From an uncultured Clostridia bacterium (GTDB lineage Bacteria; Bacillota; Clostridia; Oscillospirales; Butyricicoccaceae), in assembly GCA_910589115.1 (NCBI GenBank), contig CAJUSB010000118.1:1-10101 (forward strand): a DNA stretch of 10,101 nt. The letters run 5' to 3'. This document shows, one piece after another, positions 6,736-10,101 of this stretch (position 1 is its first letter; every line of letters starts with the position of its first letter). Under the pieces are notes generated by a model that had not been told where the DNA came from, ran no database searches, and worked only from the letters and a program-made list of their open reading frames with translations. A program made the position numbers and the translations under genes.

Positions 6736-6804
6736 ATTATGGTATGCAAGCGGTGCATTTCGCAAATATAGATATGTTTTTGCAACTTTTTCCAGATTTT
6801 GCAA
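6736..6804 (-). promoter_or_regulatory. Nuclease gene promoter with three boxes
   Basis: On the minus strand TTGCGA (6760-6765) and CATAAT (6736-6741) are 18 bp apart and point to the nuclease gene. Three direct copies of TTTYGCAA (plus-strand reading) lie at 6758-6765, 6778-6785 and 6797-6804, spaced 20 and 19 bp, about two helical turns. The first covers the -35. That phasing suggests cooperative binding by a repressor or activator. Confidence 0.5.
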
Positions 6805-7062
6805 AATATACAATCAGAAATATAATCTCGTTAAATAACAAATAGTACTTACTGCTTCGAAGGAGTGGACAGCAGGCAACACATGGATTTAAAATCTTGA
6901 AACGAAAATTTGTCTAATCTGTATATTGAGAAAACGGGGGAATAATTAAAATACTGAAAATGGTGTTGTATTTCATTGAATATGATGAAAATTACTCTTG
7001 TTTCCAACAAAATAATTCCACAAATAGGTGTACAAAATGACGAAAAATAGGATAATCCGTGA
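6805..7062 (+). promoter_or_regulatory. Gene-free control region, weak promoter
   Basis: No coding sequence is supported. The best plus-strand promoter candidate is TGTACA (7029-7034) and GATAAT (7051-7056) with a 16-bp spacer; it would start a transcript of more than 200 bases before the next gene. Small dyads TTGTT-TCC-AACAA (about 6998-7010) and TTCAT/ATGAA (about 6972-6989) lie upstream and could be operators. Confidence 0.3.
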
Positions 7063-7098
7063 TTTTTTTCAAAAAAAGCTTGACGGACGGGGGGGGGG
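7063..7098. repeat. T7-C-A7 palindrome and G10 run
   Basis: Seven T, one C and seven A form a perfect palindrome at 7063-7077. It is followed 11 bases later by ten consecutive G (7089-7098). TGACGG (7081-7086) and CCGTCA (7118-7123) flank the G run as inverted arms. Eight A occur at 7142-7149. The G run is prone to slippage in replication, so its length may vary between cells. Confidence 0.7.
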
Positions 7099-7139
7099 CG
7101 AGGGGCATAGAATTAAACCGTCATTGGGAGACAGTGACC

Positions 7140-7270
7140 ACAAAAAAAAGCCTGCCAGGTGTTATAGGTGTTTGGATGCCAGGGGTGGCATTGCAGTGCG
7201 TGGACTCACATTATGGCTTGGAGAGCAAACACTGATGTTTAGACGTGCTGAGAAGTGCGTCTTTTTGCTT
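7140..7270 (+). promoter_or_regulatory. Structured leader with attenuator-like terminator
   Basis: AGACGTGCT (7241-7249) and AGTGCGTCT (7254-7262) pair over nine positions with two G-U, loop GAGA, followed by TTTTGCTTTT. The stem ends ten bases before the GGAGG of the next gene. Upstream, GTGTTTG (7168-7174) is complementary to CAAACAC (7226-7232), enclosing a hairpin ATGCCA-GGGG-TGGCAT (7176-7191). AGTGCGT occurs twice (7195-7201 and 7254-7260), so the upstream copy could pair with the terminator's left arm and prevent termination. The features suggest conditional attenuation. No known riboswitch class is recognised. Confidence 0.45.
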
Positions 7271-7289
7271 TTGGAGGATTCGTTAGAAG

Positions 7290-8189
7290 GTGGATATTGT
7301 GGAAGCTCGGCCGCTGACTGTCTATGTGCAGGATCTCAAGCTGTCGGAAAAGAGCAAAAATGCCCTGCTGCGATGCGGCATCCGGACGCTGAATGAATTG
7401 GTGCGGTGGAAAGGCACAGGGTTCTCCCAGATTCGCGGCCTTGGCAACAGCGGCGTAAAAGAAGTACAGGCCCTGATTGCCCATTCGGAGAAAATCTTCG
7501 ATGGGTTTGCGGAGCGTGAGCGTCGAATCCAGCAGATTTTCCCGAAAGTATGTGGTATTTCCGTAAATGAACTTCCTGTTGAGACCCGTATCCGCAATAT
7601 CCTTCAGCGGTCAGATGTCCACAATGTCGGCGATTTGATAAGGCTTTCCGGGAAAGATATCGCTGACTTGCCCAATATGGGGTCAGAAGCCCGGTCACAG
7701 ATCGAAAAGTTGATCGAGGACATTATCGAAAACGGAGAATCGTGTATTACTGACTGGAAAACAATGGAATCGGATGAGCGTGGCGAACCGTCCGTTAAAG
7801 GCTTTGATTTCCCTCTGATTGACCGTTTGGAGGCAGAATACTTCTTTAAAAGTTCAGACTTAGCCGATTGGTTCGGGTTATCCCGACAGAGGGTCCATCA
7901 AATCATGAAAGAGCGCCCGGTAAAGCGCGTGGATTGCTGGACAGGAAAAAGCCTGTCCGGCACAGAACAATCGCTCCTTGCCAGACTTATCCAAACAAAA
8001 ACCTTTGGATTACGCTTTGAAAATGGGAAATGCGTCTGTTTTAACAATAAATGCGATGATTTTGCCTGCATCTTTGTTTCCGGGAAAGAGATTAAAGCCT
8101 TCTTCCTGAAAGATCTGCCGGAACATCTTCAGACGCAAATCAAGGCTGCAAGGATGCATCAGCTCTCAGGGCGGAACTGGTTGATTTGA
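7290..8189 (+). CDS. Part 1: two alpha-CTD-like domains, HTH
   Basis: A 299-residue piece. The start is GTG 7290 (GGAGG 12 bases upstream) or GTG 7299; neither is certain. Residues 13-64 resemble the RNA polymerase alpha C-terminal domain, a helix-hairpin-helix fold: VQDLKLSEKSKNALLRCGI, then TLNELV and FSQIRGLGNSGVKEVQALI. Residues 90-146 are a second, weaker copy (VHNVGDLIRL, IADLPNMGSEARSQIEKLI). Residues 187-206 hold a sigma-like HTH, KSSDLADWFGLSRQRVHQIM. The mix suggests a DNA- or polymerase-binding regulator. The last few residues (RNWLI) probably come from a shifted frame, the true continuation being in the next piece. Confidence 0.7.
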   Translation: MDIVEARPLTVYVQDLKLSEKSKNALLRCGIRTLNELVRWKGTGFSQIRGLGNSGVKEVQALIAHSEKIFDGFAERERRIQQIFPKVCGISVNELPVETRIRNILQRSDVHNVGDLIRLSGKDIADLPNMGSEARSQIEKLIEDIIENGESCITDWKTMESDERGEPSVKGFDFPLIDRLEAEYFFKSSDLADWFGLSRQRVHQIMKERPVKRVDCWTGKSLSGTEQSLLARLIQTKTFGLRFENGKCVCFNNKCDDFACIFVSGKEIKAFFLKDLPEHLQTQIKAARMHQLSGRNWLI

Positions 8190-8977
8190 AATGGGGAACG
8201 CTTGTTTCAATCCTGAAGCAAACGCATTTTGTTCCGGGAAATATCGAAAATTTCCGTGCAAATGCAAAAATTCGGGGCTTTTCTGTGGCGGAATATGCCA
8301 GATTTCTCTCGGGTTTTCCGTATGCGTCTCCCAAAACTACAGCGGACGAAGAAATTTTGCGGTTCCTGCGTGAGAAACTGACCGAGGGATGCGTATACTT
8401 GCCTTCCGGCAGCGACAGACGGTGGATTCGCGCTTGCGCCGCACAGCATCAAATGGGGATCAGGGAGCTTGTGGAGTTTTATGGCTATAAAGCCTGCTTA
8501 ACGAGTCAGGAGCTTTTCGACATCCGCACACGCAGAAAACACATCGAGGAGTTGACGCAGCACGTTGTCTGCGACAATGTGGTTTATTTACCAATCGAAT
8601 CGGCGGCTTATTGTGATTTAAGCGCCTATGCGGGGCAGAGACAAATCCCGCTCAACCAGTATGTGGAGAGCCTTGGTTTTGTCCGCACCTTTGAAAAATC
8701 CGGTATTACCTTGGATAAAGTAGAGACGGATATGCGCCCGTATGGAGATGACGATGTTTTTTCAGGCTGTCCGCTGATCGGAAGTAAAATCATCAATGCG
8801 AAAACTCTTGATAAGTTGAATATTTCGGCTGGAAAGTTGATTGATACCGTATTGGAACAGCCAGCTACAAAATTGACTTTTGAAGCGAAAAAGGAAATCG
8901 CTTTAGCGCTGATCAATCACGCCAAAGGCTGGGATGGTGCAGAGAACACGGATTTTTGGACGTACATTGCGCTTTAA
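8186..8977 (+). CDS. Part 2: three internal repeats
   Basis: A 263-residue piece whose only apparent start, TTG at 8186, overlaps the TGA of the first piece and lacks a clear ribosome binding site. It is therefore more likely the continuation of the first piece. Three related segments follow each other: FVPGNIENF...SVAEYARFLSGF (15-44), VYLPSGSDRRW...IRELVEFYGY (70-101) and VYLPIESAAY...LNQYVESLGF (133-165). They share a V-x-x-P start, a central Ala-rich helix and an aromatic-Gly-aromatic end. The rest has helices (LDKLNISAGKLIDTVLE, EAKKEIALALINHAKGW). No known family is recognised. Translation ends at TAA 8975-8977, which interrupts an otherwise open frame. Confidence 0.55.
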   Translation: MKWGTLVSILKQTHFVPGNIENFRANAKIRGFSVAEYARFLSGFPYASPKTTADEEILRFLREKLTEGCVYLPSGSDRRWIRACAAQHQMGIRELVEFYGYKACLTSQELFDIRTRRKHIEELTQHVVCDNVVYLPIESAAYCDLSAYAGQRQIPLNQYVESLGFVRTFEKSGITLDKVETDMRPYGDDDVFSGCPLIGSKIINAKTLDKLNISAGKLIDTVLEQPATKLTFEAKKEIALALINHAKGWDGAENTDFWTYIAL

Positions 8978-9040
8978 TTTGGCTACCGCGATAAGGATGG
9001 AGTAGTCGTTGGAATACTTCAGGATGCGCTGCAGGAGGCA

Positions 9041-9835
9041 TTGGAGCAGAGCGGGAGGCTGTTTGTGAAGAGCTACAAAGGCCGGGCATTCAAAACAACC
9101 ATCCTCATTCATGCGCTCGCGCCGAAAAAGTCATGGATGGCGCTGTATGACTTTCTGTTTAACTTCTATAAAAACAACCTTTGCTGGAGGTACCGACCGG
9201 ATGATCCCTTGCTTGATTCCATGATAGAAGCCCTGAAAAGGAAGTTCAACAGAGTGAATAACGAGGAGGATACTGCGCTCCAAATCCGTCTCAACACGTA
9301 TCGTTTTCAGGAAGGAATCGTCAAACTCGTCCTGCTTCGTCCGTACTTTGCCCGATATTTGTTTGACCATATGCTTGGGAAGATCGATGCGCTTGTGACG
9401 ATGAAAGATCATCTGACGGAAACCTATGAGGATATGCTGGCGGATAAATGGTTTCAGTGTAAGATATTGTCTGTCCGGGCAGCAGGGAGCCTCCGAAAGC
9501 GGATTCCTGAAATTGCGTTTGCTGAATACGCCCGGGTCAGAGTCCGGATTTCCTGCGATAATGACATCATTTATGATTCCGGCAGTACACTGTTCCATGA
9601 AATGTTCATCTTTGCCGGAGAGCGGGAAATCAAAAAGGTCGCTGTTCGAAGGGGATGTTATACTTTCGTTCTTCCGGAATCAGAGGCCCTGTTTTGTGAA
9701 AAGGCAAGGGTGAAAGAAGTTTCGAATTTTAGAATCTCCGGGTTTCGCGCTTATTTTGCAGATCTTCAGGCTGGCAGTATTCTTCGTGCCGGAAAAAGCA
9801 CAATTGCTTGCGATAAAGAAGAAGTTTTTGTGTAA
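9041..9835 (+). CDS. Part 3: C-terminal part, unknown
   Basis: The frame is open from 8978, directly after the TAA of the second piece. The TTG at 9041 is the first usable start, but the AGGAGG at 9033-9038 is only two bases from it, too close for normal initiation. Counting from 9041, residues 1-145 are mainly helical with basic patches (KSYKGRAFK, EALKRKFNR) and the segment FQEGIVKLVLLRPYFARYLF. Residues 155-264 are beta-rich (YARVRVRISCDNDIIYDS, IKKVAVRRGCYTFVL) and end EEVFV. I do not recognise a domain. It is most simply the C-terminal third of the gene starting at 7290. Confidence 0.5.
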   Translation: MEQSGRLFVKSYKGRAFKTTILIHALAPKKSWMALYDFLFNFYKNNLCWRYRPDDPLLDSMIEALKRKFNRVNNEEDTALQIRLNTYRFQEGIVKLVLLRPYFARYLFDHMLGKIDALVTMKDHLTETYEDMLADKWFQCKILSVRAAGSLRKRIPEIAFAEYARVRVRISCDNDIIYDSGSTLFHEMFIFAGEREIKKVAVRRGCYTFVLPESEALFCEKARVKEVSNFRISGFRAYFADLQAGSILRAGKSTIACDKEEVFV

Positions 9836-10101
9836 TTTTGTAAAAAACACAGGATTCCAAAGTACAGAGTCCTTATATATCTCCGTTGCACTGGTGCGCT
9901 GAGAGAAGCCGATAAAGTTAAAAAAGTCTTGATTATTCACTGCTTTTATGATAATATAAATGATAGAATTTCTGTTCGGTGGGAAATAAAGGAAAAGATG
10001 GATAAAACCCTCAGCTGGATGCTGAGAGTTCCAACCAAAATATATTGTATATAGAAAACGATTAATCATTGTCAAAGAGGGAGATATGATGTAAAATATA
10101 G
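9836..10101 (+). promoter_or_regulatory. Right edge: promoter and short ORF
   Basis: A good sigma-A-type promoter candidate is TTGATT (9929-9934) and TAATAT (9952-9957) with a 17-bp spacer. It is followed by AAAGGAAAAG and the 18-codon frame 9998-10054 (MDKTLSWMLRVPTKIYCI). That frame contains the hairpin CTCAGC-TGGAT-GCTGAG (10010-10026). This could be a leader peptide or leader RNA for a gene beyond the window; AGAGGGAGATATGATG at the very end leads straight to a stop. Nothing else is seen. Confidence 0.35.

Larger units (their letters stand above)
7290..9835 (+). pseudogene. Broken long alpha-CTD/HTH regulator gene
   Basis: Three consecutive open stretches read as one ancestral gene. The first (7290-8189) and second (frame open 8096-8974) overlap with a shift of one base. 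Frame-two translation just before the second part's nominal TTG start reads ALRAELVDLKWGTL, which continues sensibly. One extra G in TCAGGGCGG near 8168 would fuse them as LSGAELVDLKW. The second and third parts share a phase and are separated only by TAA at 8975-8977; beyond it the frame runs on at once (FGYRDKDGVVVGILQDAL) with no good start signal. Restored, the product has 848 residues: two alpha-CTD-like domains, HTH, three repeats, unknown C-terminus. It is either a decayed gene, a pair of sequencing errors, or recoded. Confidence 0.65.

Noticed and set aside
7089..7105. G-quadruplex
   Set aside because: G10 plus CGA plus GGGG cannot supply four separated runs of three G; a two-layer form is possible but unremarkable.
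7028..7396. 122-residue frame starting before the G10 run
   Set aside because: It reads through homopolymers and the terminator hairpin, gives low-complexity protein, and overlaps the better-supported gene at 7290.
8160..8190. Programmed -1 ribosomal frameshift
   Set aside because: No slippery heptamer in phase and no evident downstream pseudoknot; a simple base loss explains the data better.
8975..8977. Stop codon reassignment (TAA as sense)
   Set aside because: The TOPRIM-like gene and both small HTH genes end with TAA at sensible positions next to control signals.
1..10101. tRNA, rRNA, integrase or attachment site
   Set aside because: I saw no cloverleaf-like or rRNA-like sequence, no recombinase motifs and no repeat pair resembling att sites.

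Overview
The window looks like an accessory, mobile-element segment of a low-to-moderate GC Firmicute, probably a gut-type Clostridia. The evidence is the strong AGGAGG-type ribosome binding sites, the AT-rich control regions, and a gene set made of a primase-like protein, a D5/P4-type helicase, small sigma-like HTH proteins and an ERCC4-type nuclease. No integrase, capsid, conjugation, tRNA, rRNA or CRISPR gene is visible, so I cannot say whether the element is a prophage, phage-plasmid, satellite or integrated plasmid.

Layout. Positions 1-1526 hold no convincing gene. They carry two diverged copies of a long direct repeat (offset 502 bp) plus a degenerate third copy, with many copies of the octamer GTGAYAAA in iteron-like phasing, and end in a terminator (1363-1390). 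This is the best candidate for the element's replication origin. Next come a TOPRIM/DUF3854-like protein (1527-2561) and a D5-family primase-helicase (2633-4606); each is preceded by a similar promoter-like block. Two small HTH proteins follow (4774-5106 and 5346-5687). A strong, probably bidirectional terminator (5703-5745) separates them from a convergent gene for an ERCC4-type nuclease with an extra N-terminal domain (5756-6709, minus strand), whose promoter region has three TTTYGCAA boxes about two helical turns apart.

Positions 6710-7289 are a gene-free control region with a T7-C-A7 palindrome, a run of ten G, a possible structured leader and an attenuator-like terminator. It precedes the most unusual object here: one long gene of about 848 codons (7290-9835), apparently broken twice. 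It encodes two RNA polymerase alpha-CTD/HhH-like domains, a sigma-like HTH, three internal repeats and a C-terminal part I do not recognise. A probable one-base deletion near 8165-8175 and an in-frame TAA at 8975-8977 cut it into three open pieces. The last 270 bp carry a good promoter and a very short ORF over a hairpin.

Working model (inference): the left repeats bind an initiator or serve as origin, the TOPRIM-like protein and the helicase replicate the element, the small HTH proteins control transcription, and the nuclease handles branched or single-stranded DNA. The broken transcription-factor-like gene may be a decayed regulator or cargo.
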